From the NCBI GenBank assembly GCA_944351315.1, contig CALVPL010000018.1, positions 1 through 8,099 on the forward strand: a stretch of DNA of 8,099 nucleotides. Reading direction: 5' to 3'. Source of the stretch: an uncultured Bacilli bacterium (lineage in GTDB: Bacteria; Bacillota_I; Bacilli_A; RF39; UBA660). The position numbers and the translations under genes are program-made. The notes beneath the pieces were generated by a model. It was not told the origin of the DNA. It ran no database searches and saw only the letters and a program-made list of their open reading frames with translations. Below are positions 1 to 5,117 of the stretch, piece by piece; the stretch's first letter is position 1; every line of letters starts with the position of its first letter.

Positions 1-93
1 TGATTTATAAATATTAAGTTCTACTAATTCAGCAGTAGTAATATAACCATTGTTTTTTTCTAAAAATTCTATTAATTTTTTTTCATTATTCAT
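1..93 (-). CDS. N-terminal fragment of a probable AbiEi-family antitoxin (type IV toxin-antitoxin), running off the left edge
   Basis: The first 31 codons are visible, starting at ATG (91-93) behind a strong AGGTGG ribosome site (98-103). The peptide opens MNNEKKLIEFLEKNNGYITT and continues AELVELNIYKS. A short amphipathic helix followed by NNGYITTAEL is the pattern of the winged-helix N-terminal domain of AbiEi antitoxins, in which an 'ITT.EL..L.I' stretch leads into the recognition helix. In this family AbiEi is a transcriptional autorepressor and antagonises the AbiEii nucleotidyltransferase toxin encoded just downstream, which here would lie outside the window. The promoter of this gene carries a long inverted repeat, which fits autoregulation. 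With only 31 residues the call rests on a short motif. Other winged-helix regulators cannot be excluded. Confidence 0.5.
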   Translation of the reverse strand, partial: MNNEKKLIEFLEKNNGYITTAELVELNIYKS

Positions 94-102
94 AAAACCA
101 CC

Positions 103-152
103 TATTTACTTTTGTACATACATTATAGCATTTTGCCGAACAAAAGTAAATA
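103..152. repeat. Perfect 13-bp inverted repeat flanking the AbiEi-like promoter (candidate operator)
   Basis: TATTTACTTTTGT at 103-115 is the exact reverse complement of ACAAAAGTAAATA at 140-152. The arms are separated by 24 bp, with centres about 37 bp apart, or roughly 3.5 helical turns. One arm covers the whole -35 box. The other lies at the predicted transcription start, between the -10 box and the ribosome site. This is where an autorepressor would bind. AbiEi proteins are known to autoregulate through inverted repeats in their own promoter; its binding here is inferred. Confidence 0.6.
122..150 (-). promoter_or_regulatory. Promoter of the AbiEi-like gene
   Basis: Read on the minus strand there is a perfect TATAAT -10 box (122-127), a 17-bp spacer and a TTTACT -35 box (145-150, four of six matches to TTGACA). 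Transcription should start near position 115, about 12 bases before the AGGTGG ribosome site. Confidence 0.65.
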
Positions 153-197
153 TAATTCCCTTAAATTGTCGAAAATTATTTTTTTATTTAATTTTTC

Positions 198-270
198 AAG
201 GGTTTGGGATTTTCCCATAAATTTGCAAATGCGGAAGTTCATTTGCAGTGCTGGCTAGGCTAGGACAAGA
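198..270. other. GC-richer hairpin island in the gene-free stretch 153-324
   Basis: Between 153 and 324 I see no gene on either strand. Within it, 198-270 is clearly richer in G and C than its surroundings. It holds a perfect 8-bp hairpin, TGCAAATG (224-231) with CATTTGCA (240-247) around an 8-base loop. Just before it is a smaller hairpin, GGGA (206-209) with TCCC (213-216). A CTAGGCTAGG doublet sits at about 255-264. The different composition and closeness to a decayed TnpV gene suggest a remnant of a mobile-element end or a small structured RNA. I cannot assign it to a family. Confidence 0.3.
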
Positions 271-324
271 TTAATTACTTAAAAAAATATTTTTTATATA
301 TTAAGTTATTTTTTAGCTTAGAAA

Positions 325-359
325 AAGACTCTATTTAATTAAATTTTAAATAGAATCTT
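325..359 (-). terminator. Hairpin terminator closing the TnpV remnant unit (possibly bidirectional)
   Basis: The 14-base arms at 325-338 and 346-359 pair around a 7-base loop. On the minus strand all pairs form, with one U-G wobble, and the stem runs into a U-rich tract (GTCTTTTT). On the plus strand the same stem has one C-A mismatch and is followed by GCTTTTT, so it may also stop plus-strand transcription. It is the first terminator downstream of the minus-strand TnpV remnant at 486-770. Confidence 0.6.
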
Positions 360-489
360 GCTTTTTAAATTGTTTTTTTAATTTTAATGGATTAATACTT
401 AAAATAATTAAGTTATATTTTATTTTTAAAAATTCTTCAAATTATTCATCTTTTATATCTTTTATATCTTTTTTAACGCTTATCATCAT
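346..489 (-). pseudogene. Broken short frame overlapping the end of the TnpV remnant
   Basis: An ATG at 487-489 overlaps the TnpV stop as ATGA, the usual geometry of translational coupling. The frame reads MMISVKKDIKDIKDE, meets a TAA at 442-444, then continues open for 31 codons (FEEFLKIKYNLIILSINPLK and on) to a TAA at 346-348 inside the terminator stem. The product would be about 46 residues, lysine-rich, with an internal DIK-DIK repeat caused by a 9-base DNA duplication. I recognise no family. It may be the residue of the gene that followed tnpV in the parent element, or a chance open frame in AT-rich DNA. The ATGA overlap and the single interrupting stop favour the first reading weakly. 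Confidence 0.25.
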
Positions 490-770
490 AATTCTCCATA
501 AATTAGTTCTTTCAAAACTATTTCTTCAGCTATATTTTTTATGTTATTCATCTTACCTACCCATAAAATTTTATTATTTTATTTTAACCTTTCATATAGA
601 TATTCATTTAACTTATCTTTCATAAGTAATTCAGTATATAACCCTCTTTTATTCTTCTTTAGATACTCTAATTTAATTAATCCATACTTTCCTATATTAA
701 ATCTTTTTTTATCTTCTAATTTCAAATCTAGTAATAAATAATCATCAACTTTTGTGTAACTAATGTTCAT
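486..770 (-). pseudogene. tnpV: tnpV pseudogene (transposon-encoded TnpV protein) with a premature stop and probable internal deletion
   Basis: Translation starts at ATG 768-770 behind GAGGAAA and gives MNISYTKVDDYLLLDL followed by IGKYGLIKLEYLKK and LYTELLMKDKLNEYL. This matches the N-terminal pattern of TnpV proteins of Tn4451-like and other Bacillota mobile elements (TYT.VGDYY, IGKYG...L.YLK, LYT.LL..GKL...L). A TAA at 579-581 ends the open frame after 63 residues. The same frame then continues with ILWVGKMNNIKNIAEEIVLK and ELIYGEL to a TGA at 486-488, matching the TnpV C-terminus (LWV.KMNNIRNRAEEIVL.ELIY). The family is usually about 115-120 residues, and here both ends add up to 94 codons, so roughly 25 central residues seem to be missing in frame. 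The molecular role of TnpV is not well established. No recombinase is visible beside it, so this is a stranded remnant. Confidence 0.8.
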
Positions 771-823
771 AACTATTTCCTCGTTTCTTTCTATTTATTT
801 TGGCTTTAATTGTTATACATTCG

Positions 824-889
824 TTACACAATGACCATCACCACCCCAGAGCAATTTGTAATTTTACTTTTTTACACAAAATGAACATC
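824..889. repeat. Two degenerate direct repeats, possible insertion-sequence end remnants
   Basis: TTACACAATGACCATC (824-839) and TTACACAAAATGAACATC (872-889) are the same sequence apart from two added A residues and one C/A change. They lie in the same orientation 48 bp apart, in the gap between the TnpV remnant and deoD. On the minus strand both end in TGTGTAA. This resembles the TGTGTAAAA core I recall from the ends of IS256-group elements, but that identification is from memory and unverified. No transposase is present. Confidence 0.35.
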
Positions 890-910
890 GATCATAAATA
901 AAACAAAATA

Positions 911-935
911 AAAAAAAGAAGAACATATCTTCTTT
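911..935 (-). terminator. Rho-independent terminator of deoD
   Basis: On the minus strand an 8-bp perfect stem, AAAGAAGA (928-935) with TCTTCTTT (915-922), closes a 5-base loop and continues into a run of U residues (911-917). It starts 19 bases after the deoD stop codon. Confidence 0.75.
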
Positions 936-953
936 AAAAATATAAAAAATAAA

Positions 954-1694
954 TTACTCCGCACTATCAAGAGCTAACTTGATCATTTTATCTAACGATC
1001 TTTCACGTTCTTCAATGCTTAAAAATGTTTTTTCGAATTTACTGTCCACAACGGTTAAAATAGCCGCAGCTTCTTTCCCAAAACTGTCTGCAATATGAAA
1101 TAAAGCAAAAGTTTCCATTTCTTCACCGTACAAATCAATATTTTCTGGAACTCTTTTCAAAACATTTTCATTGTCTGAATAAAATCCAAATTGTTCTGTA
1201 CACATCACTGCACCTTCATGCATAAAAATACCTTGTTCTTTAGCAGTCTTGCGAATTTTATCCGTTAACAATCTGCTTGGAAAAGCTCGATGAGTTGGAT
1301 CACCATTATAAGAATACGCAAAATTCGATTCCGTATAACTTTCTGTAGCTAAAATTAAATCTGGAACCTTCACTTCTTCTTTTAATCCACCACAAGTTCC
1401 AATACGAATAATTCTTTGAACATCAAAAAAATAATATAGCTCAAATGCATAAATACTTACACTTGGCATTCCCATTCCATGACCCATAACGGTTACTCTT
1501 TTTCCATTATAATAACCAGTATATCCAAACATATTACGAGCTCGGTTAATCATTTTAACATCGGTTAAAAACTTTTCGGCAATATATTTAGCTCTTAAAG
1601 GATCTCCTGGCATAATAACAGTTGGTGCAACATCCTCTTTAGTACATTCAATATGAGCAGGCTTGATATGCTCCATCACCTTTGGTGCTTTCAC
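954..1694 (-). CDS. deoD: Purine nucleoside phosphorylase, hexameric DeoD type
   Basis: Cytoplasmic enzyme of purine salvage: it splits purine (deoxy)nucleosides with phosphate into free base and (deoxy)ribose-1-phosphate. At 246 residues it has the usual family length. Visible motifs are the phosphate loop MPGDPLRAKYIAE (28-40, with G30 and R34), R53, GHGMGMPS (71-78), RIGTCGG (97-103, with R97), and the ribose/base-contacting GEEMET (190-195). The catalytic pair D217 and R230 has the same 13-residue spacing as D204/R217 of the E. coli enzyme, so the active site looks intact. The start is GTG at 1692-1694, chosen because GAGGGAG (1700-1706) lies five bases upstream. The in-frame ATG six codons later has its only AAGGTG directly abutting it. 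The gene follows cysK by 97 bp with a possible terminator between, so it probably has its own promoter. I found only a weak TATAGT -10 candidate there. Confidence 0.95.
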   Translation of the reverse strand: MKAPKVMEHIKPAHIECTKEDVAPTVIMPGDPLRAKYIAEKFLTDVKMINRARNMFGYTGYYNGKRVTVMGHGMGMPSVSIYAFELYYFFDVQRIIRIGTCGGLKEEVKVPDLILATESYTESNFAYSYNGDPTHRAFPSRLLTDKIRKTAKEQGIFMHEGAVMCTEQFGFYSDNENVLKRVPENIDLYGEEMETFALFHIADSFGKEAAAILTVVDSKFEKTFLSIEERERSLDKMIKLALDSAE

Positions 1695-1699
1695 TTTGT

Positions 1700-1706
1700 C
1701 TCCCTC
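1700..1706 (-). promoter_or_regulatory. Ribosome binding site fixing the GTG start of deoD
   Basis: GAGGGAG on the minus strand lies five bases upstream of the GTG at 1692-1694. No comparable site stands at a workable distance before the next in-frame ATG. Confidence 0.7.
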
Positions 1707-1752
1707 TTTCTATTCTAAAATTACTATATCAATTTTTTTTGAAAGAGAAAAG

Positions 1753-1792
1753 AAAAAAGTTCATTCCGTTGTAAAATTATGACAAATAACTT
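1753..1792 (-). terminator. Possible terminator of cysK
   Basis: On the minus strand AAGTTATT (1785-1792) pairs with AATGAACTT (1757-1765) with one bulged G, helped by an inner TTGT/ACAA pairing. It runs into UUUUUU (1753-1758). The stem begins inside the stop codon and the loop is long, so this is weaker than the other terminators in the window. Confidence 0.4.
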
Positions 1793-2754
1793 TATTTAAT
1801 AAATTCAATATTTAAAAATTCAATTTGATTTACAACTAAATCCTTTTCCGTTTTTTCTTGAACTAAAGCTGTAGTTAAATATTTTTTATGATCATCAGCA
1901 AAAACCGTTACCACTGGTTTATGGATTTTATCGCCTAATAAAACACAACCCAAAAAATTGGCTCCACTAGAAATTCCAACACCAAGGCCTAATTCTTTAG
2001 CTAAACGTTTACTCATTTCTAAAGCTTCTTCATCACGAATTAAATAAATTTCATCGATCATATCTTCATCAACCAATGCTGGAATAAAATCATCCCCTAT
2101 TCCTTCTATTTGATGAGGACCAAGAATTTCTTTTTTAGAAAGAAGTGGCATATTGGCTGGTTCAATCGCCGCAACTTTAAAATCCAAATTTTTTTCCTTT
2201 AAATATTTTCCGATCCCCATTAAAGTACCACCTGTCCCAACTCCGCTTACAAAACCGCCTATTTCTTGATCGACTTGGGAGAAAATTTCAGGTCCAGTGG
2301 TTTCATAATGAGCCAAAAAATTCGCTTTACTACTAAATTGATCTGGATAAAAAGCATGATTTTCTTGAGCAAATTTTGAAGCTTTTTCCAAACAAGCCTG
2401 AAATCCTCCTTCTTCTTTTGTAACTAAAGTAAGTGTAGCTCCATAACTTTTCATAATTTTTTTTCTTTCTTCACTCGCCCAAATAGGCATAAAAATATGA
2501 ACCTTATGATGGAATAAAGCTCCTAAAGCGGCTAAAGAAATACCCGTGTTTCCACTTGTCGCTTCTACGATAGGTTGATTTTCTTTTAAAGAACCATTCT
2601 TTTTTCCTTCTTTAATCATATAATAAGCAACTCGATCTTTAATACTCCCAGTCAAATTAAAACTTTCCAATTTAGCAAAAATCACATTTTCTTGTCCGCG
2701 AAAACGATACTTTATTTTTACCATCGGGGTATGACCTAAAACATTTTCTATCAT
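1792..2754 (-). CDS. cysK: Cysteine synthase (O-acetylserine sulfhydrylase), PLP-dependent
   Basis: Cytoplasmic enzyme that makes L-cysteine from O-acetylserine and sulfide. The 320-residue protein is a fold-type II PLP enzyme. The N-terminal LGHTPMV (6-12) is followed by GSIKDR (36-41), where K39 forms the Schiff base. ATSGNTG (65-71) binds the substrate carboxylate, GTGGT (173-177) cups the PLP phosphate, HQIEGIG (214-220) forms the usual loop, and GISSGAN (260-266) places S263 at the pyridine nitrogen. The C-terminal DDHKKYLTTAL resembles the 'D..KKYLST.L' ending of Bacillota cysteine synthases. It is slightly longer than the usual 300-310 residues because of an extra tail. The start at ATG 2752-2754 is supported by AAAGGAG eight bases upstream. 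Related OAS- or O-phosphoserine-using paralogues share these motifs, so the exact acyl donor is not proven by sequence. Confidence 0.92.
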   Translation of the reverse strand: MIENVLGHTPMVKIKYRFRGQENVIFAKLESFNLTGSIKDRVAYYMIKEGKKNGSLKENQPIVEATSGNTGISLAALGALFHHKVHIFMPIWASEERKKIMKSYGATLTLVTKEEGGFQACLEKASKFAQENHAFYPDQFSSKANFLAHYETTGPEIFSQVDQEIGGFVSGVGTGGTLMGIGKYLKEKNLDFKVAAIEPANMPLLSKKEILGPHQIEGIGDDFIPALVDEDMIDEIYLIRDEEALEMSKRLAKELGLGVGISSGANFLGCVLLGDKIHKPVVTVFADDHKKYLTTALVQEKTEKDLVVNQIEFLNIEFIK

Positions 2755-2779
2755 AAACCAAACTCCTTTTCATTATTAT

Positions 2780-2807
2780 TTTATACCTTTTTTCAATTTT
2801 TGTACAA
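2780..2807 (-). promoter_or_regulatory. Promoter of cysK, with a palindrome over the -35 box
   Basis: On the minus strand TTGTAC (2802-2807) stands 16 bp from TATAAA (2780-2785), with AAAGGAG and the cysK ATG just downstream. The -35 box lies inside the perfect 14-bp palindrome TTTTTGTACAAAAA (2797-2810), which could be a regulator site or a product of the AT-rich context. Confidence 0.6.
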
Positions 2808-2830
2808 AAAAAGAATTTTTTTTCCAAGTT

Positions 2831-2841
2831 TATGATACAAT
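2831..2841 (+). promoter_or_regulatory. Weak promoter elements of corA
   Basis: TATGAT (2831-2836) and the overlapping extended -10 form TGATACAAT (2833-2841) are candidate -10 boxes just upstream of corA. No good -35 box is seen. The first option leaves the ribosome site on the transcript. Both lie on top of or just before the ATG at 2840, which argues against that codon being the start. Confidence 0.35.
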
Positions 2842-2845
2842 GATT

Positions 2846-2851
2846 GAGGTG
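2846..2851 (+). promoter_or_regulatory. Ribosome binding site choosing the corA start at 2861
   Basis: GAGGTG lies nine bases before ATG 2861. The in-frame ATGs at 2840 (upstream of this site) and 2852 (touching it) cannot use it. Confidence 0.65.
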
Positions 2852-2860
2852 ATGAGTTTT

Positions 2861-3790
2861 ATGAAAAAAATGTATGAAATCCATAACAAGGAAATTATTC
2901 CAGTAGAAGAAAAAAAGAAAAATTTTTGGATTCATTTAACCAATCCAACAGACGAAGAAATTAAAGCGATCAGTGAAGAACTCCAAATAGAAGAAACTGT
3001 ATTAAGAAAAACTTTAGACAAATCTGAACTTCCCCATATTGAAATTGAAGAAAATTCAATTCTTTATGTCATCAATATTCCTTATGTTATTTTATCAAAA
3101 ACCAAAAAGAAATATCGAGCTTTCCCATTTGGAATCTTTCTTTTCGAAGATGGTGTTTTAACAGTTTCAACAAACAACCACCCTATTATCGGAGATATTC
3201 TCACAAACAAAATTCCAAATTTAGATTTTTTTAACCATGATACTTTCCCAATTTATATGATTGGAAAAAGTATGGAATATTACTTAAAACACTTAAACGA
3301 AATTCAAGAAGACATTCGTTTAAAAGAAAAAGATTTAATTAAAGCTTCAAGCAATAAAGACCTTGAACATTTATTAACCTTACAAAAAAGCTTGTTATAT
3401 TTCACAACATCCTTACAAGGAAACCGAGCAGTCTTAGAAAAAATTGAAAACAATAATCGTTTAACAAGTAAAGAAATTGATACATTAAGAGATGTTCAAA
3501 TTGAAATCAAACAAGGAATTGAAATGGCAAATATTTGTCGAGAAATTTTGGAAAACACTATGAATACCTATAGTTCCATTATTTCTAATAACTTAAATGA
3601 CATCATGAAATTTTTAACTTCAATTACTTTAGTTATTTCTATTCCAACTATGATCGCATCTTTTTTAGGAATGAATGTTTCCCTAGGAAGTTTTGGAACC
3701 GATCCATATTCCTTTGTTATTATCATTGCTCTATCTTTTGTCATCGCGATTATTTTAATTATCATTTTAAGAAAGAAAAATTTATTATAA
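2861..3790 (+). CDS. corA: CorA-family divalent cation (Mg2+/Co2+) transporter
   Basis: Inner-membrane channel-type transporter, expected to be a homopentamer passing Mg2+ or similar ions. From ATG 2861 the protein has 309 residues. A soluble N-terminal alpha/beta domain (about 1-140) is followed by a long charged helical region (about 140-245) that forms the stalk. Two C-terminal membrane segments follow, at about 250-269 and 283-304. The signature GMN sits at 270-272, at the end of the first membrane helix. The protein ends in the positive tail RKKNLL on the cytoplasmic side. The MPE-type motif that often follows GMN is absent and the periplasmic loop is only about ten residues, as in many low-GC paralogues, so ion preference cannot be read from sequence. 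The gene diverges from cysK and is followed immediately by a terminator shared with the converging lipoprotein gene. Confidence 0.92.
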   Translation: MKKMYEIHNKEIIPVEEKKKNFWIHLTNPTDEEIKAISEELQIEETVLRKTLDKSELPHIEIEENSILYVINIPYVILSKTKKKYRAFPFGIFLFEDGVLTVSTNNHPIIGDILTNKIPNLDFFNHDTFPIYMIGKSMEYYLKHLNEIQEDIRLKEKDLIKASSNKDLEHLLTLQKSLLYFTTSLQGNRAVLEKIENNNRLTSKEIDTLRDVQIEIKQGIEMANICREILENTMNTYSSIISNNLNDIMKFLTSITLVISIPTMIASFLGMNVSLGSFGTDPYSFVIIIALSFVIAIILIIILRKKNLL

Positions 3791-3820
3791 AAGGCCGAAT
3801 TTTAAAATTCAGTCTTTTTT
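3789..3820. terminator. Bidirectional terminator between corA and the lipoprotein gene
   Basis: The palindrome GAATTTTAAAATTC (3797-3810) is extended by AAAAGGC on the left and GTCTTTT on the right with one C-A mismatch. The plus strand ends in TTTTTT (3815-3820), right after the corA stop. Read from the other strand, the stem is followed by CCTTTTATAA, so it can also end the minus-strand transcript from 3823. Confidence 0.75.
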
Positions 3821-3822
3821 CT

Positions 3823-4464
3823 TTACCAACGACCACAATTCAAATGATACTCTTCACAAATTTCTTCAGTTAACACTTCAACTTCACTATAAGCTTCGCC
3901 ACAAGGACCGGTTCGTAAATATGCTCCTTCTTGAATAAAAATGGTATCAATATTTTTTTCAAAAGCTAAAATTCCTTCTTCTAATTTAGCATTCAATTCA
4001 GGATATTTTTCTGGTTCTTGCAAATCGATAGTATGATATTCATAACCAAATTCATGATTTTCAAAAGTTGGAAGAAATTTTCCAACTCCAAAAGAAGAAG
4101 ATTCACTCCATATTTGAAATTTTTCTAAAGCAGCATTTTCTTTTTCTTTATCAAAAATCAATTTGGAATAAATGTCATTCCATTCATGCGGAGCAATTTC
4201 AATACTACCAACATTAATTCTAGGGTAACCAATATCAGTAATTTCAATTTTCTCTCCTAATATTTCAGAAGCATTTGTAGGAAACATCCAACCGCCACAT
4301 AAAGTAGAATGTCTGGATTGATAAATCATAATATTATCATTTAAATTAATTTGATATGTTGGAACCGTTTCATTTTCATTCCCTTCTAAAGATTCTTCAT
4401 TTTTACAACCTGTAATTCCAAATAATAAGATACTACACAATAAAACTAAACTCAATTTTTTCAA
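3823..4464 (-). CDS. Secreted lipoprotein of unknown function, four cysteines in the mature part
   Basis: The N-terminus MKKLSLVLLCSILLFGITGC is a classic lipoprotein signal: two lysines, a hydrophobic stretch and the lipobox ITGC, with C20 as the predicted lipidated residue. The mature protein should therefore be anchored outside the membrane. After an acidic, Asn-rich linker (about 21-36) comes a domain of about 175 residues with four cysteines: C56 in STLCGGW, C188 in TGPCGEAY, then C203 and C210 close to the LNCGRW terminus. Two disulfides are possible. I recognise no family. The start is taken as TTG (4462-4464) because AAGGTGA (4470-4476) lies five bases upstream. A GTG at 4471-4473 would add three residues but sits inside that ribosome site. 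It lies about 20 bases behind the flavin-reductase-family gene, with no terminator between, so they probably form one transcript. Confidence 0.8.
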   Translation of the reverse strand: MKKLSLVLLCSILLFGITGCKNEESLEGNENETVPTYQINLNDNIMIYQSRHSTLCGGWMFPTNASEILGEKIEITDIGYPRINVGSIEIAPHEWNDIYSKLIFDKEKENAALEKFQIWSESSSFGVGKFLPTFENHEFGYEYHTIDLQEPEKYPELNAKLEEGILAFEKNIDTIFIQEGAYLRTGPCGEAYSEVEVLTEEICEEYHLNCGRW

Positions 4465-4469
4465 ATTTC

Positions 4470-4476
4470 TCACCTT
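4470..4476 (-). promoter_or_regulatory. Ribosome binding site favouring a TTG start for the lipoprotein
   Basis: AAGGTGA on the minus strand is five bases from TTG 4462-4464. The rival GTG start overlaps this site and has only a weak AAGTAAG before it. Confidence 0.5.
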
Positions 4477-4484
4477 ACTTCATT

Positions 4485-5051
4485 TTATTTTTTTAATTTA
4501 AAACCATCTTTAAAAGCTTCACCAACTCGTTCACCCACTTTATAATATCCATGAGTAAATGGATCAAAGGCAATGGCATCTACTTTTGAAATATCCACAT
4601 GTTCTCCATCCACCACTTTTTCATCCGCGGTTACTTTTACAATTTTTCCGATAACTCCACATCCGGTTTCATCATTTTGATATTCAACAAACTCACATTC
4701 CATACAAATTGGAAATTCATTGATAACTGGAGCATCCACTACTAAAGATTTTGCAGCTGTTAAACCACTTTTTTCAAATTTATCCTTAACATTATTTCCA
4801 GAAACAACCCCAAAATAATCGGCTTCAACAACATGGCTGGCATCCGCGATACTCACCGTAAAAGCTTTTCTTTCTTTAATATTTTTAACTGTCTTATGAT
4901 TTTCTGACAAATTTAAAACAATGCTATTTCTTTCTAACATCATTCCCCAAGCAGCATTCATCACATCGATTGTATCATCTTCATTGTATGTAGCAATCAT
5001 GAGAACGGGCATGGGAAAAATAGCCTCAGTCGTTTTAATTTCTTTTCTCAT
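4485..5051 (-). CDS. Flavin reductase family protein (FMN-binding split barrel)
   Basis: The 188-residue protein has the usual length for the DIM6/NTAB-type flavin reductase family, which binds FMN in a split beta-barrel and uses NAD(P)H to reduce flavin or an attached substrate in the cytoplasm. Visible landmarks are PMPVLMIAT (13-21), NAAWGMML (32-39), the LSENHKTVKNIKE stretch (48-60), HVVEADYFGVVSG (73-85), and the C-terminal YYKVGERVGEAF (169-180). These follow the order and spacing of the family. The ATG at 5049-5051 has AAAGGTAGG (5059-5067) seven bases upstream. It is the first gene of a probable two-gene unit with the lipoprotein downstream. The physiological electron acceptor cannot be told from the sequence. 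Confidence 0.85.
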   Translation of the reverse strand: MRKEIKTTEAIFPMPVLMIATYNEDDTIDVMNAAWGMMLERNSIVLNLSENHKTVKNIKERKAFTVSIADASHVVEADYFGVVSGNNVKDKFEKSGLTAAKSLVVDAPVINEFPICMECEFVEYQNDETGCGVIGKIVKVTADEKVVDGEHVDISKVDAIAFDPFTHGYYKVGERVGEAFKDGFKLKK

Positions 5052-5074
5052 ATTTTTTCCTACCTTTCAAACAC

Positions 5075-5083
5075 ATTGTACCA
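5075..5083 (-). promoter_or_regulatory. Extended -10 promoter of the flavin reductase / lipoprotein unit
   Basis: TGGTACAAT on the minus strand (TG-n-TACAAT) is an extended -10 box a few bases upstream of the AAAGGTAGG ribosome site. No convincing -35 hexamer is found at 16-18 bp, which is tolerated with an extended -10. Confidence 0.5.
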
Positions 5084-5089
5084 CATCTC

Positions 5090-5117
5090 AAAAAAAAGTT
5101 ATAGTCTGTTTACTTTT
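5090..5117 (-). terminator. Weak terminator after the PfkB-SIS gene
   Basis: On the minus strand AAAAGT (5112-5117) can pair with ACTTTT (5094-5099) around a 12-base loop, followed by a run of U. The stem is short and AT-rich, and starts in the stop codon, so some read-through into the flavin reductase gene is likely. Confidence 0.3.

Noticed and set aside
541..741. Open frame of 66 codons on the plus strand.
   Set aside because: It is the antisense shadow of the tnpV remnant: Phe/Leu/Ser-rich, no ribosome site, no family pattern.
346..770. The in-frame TAA codons at 579-581 and 442-444 might be recoded as amino acids.
   Set aside because: Intact genes in the window, such as deoD, corA and the kinase-SIS gene, end in TAA and show no internal TAA, so the two interruptions are decay, not an alternative code.
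2840..2860. Starting corA at ATG 2840 for a seven-residue longer protein.
   Set aside because: That ATG precedes the GAGGTG ribosome site and overlaps the -10 candidates, so ATG 2861 is the better start.
2672..2935. Open frame of 87 codons on the minus strand across the cysK/corA gap.
   Set aside because: It overlaps the start of cysK and corA on both sides and its product is low-complexity; both flanking genes are clearly real.
3568..3765. Open frame of 65 codons antisense to corA.
   Set aside because: It lies entirely opposite the conserved membrane part of corA and has no ribosome site.
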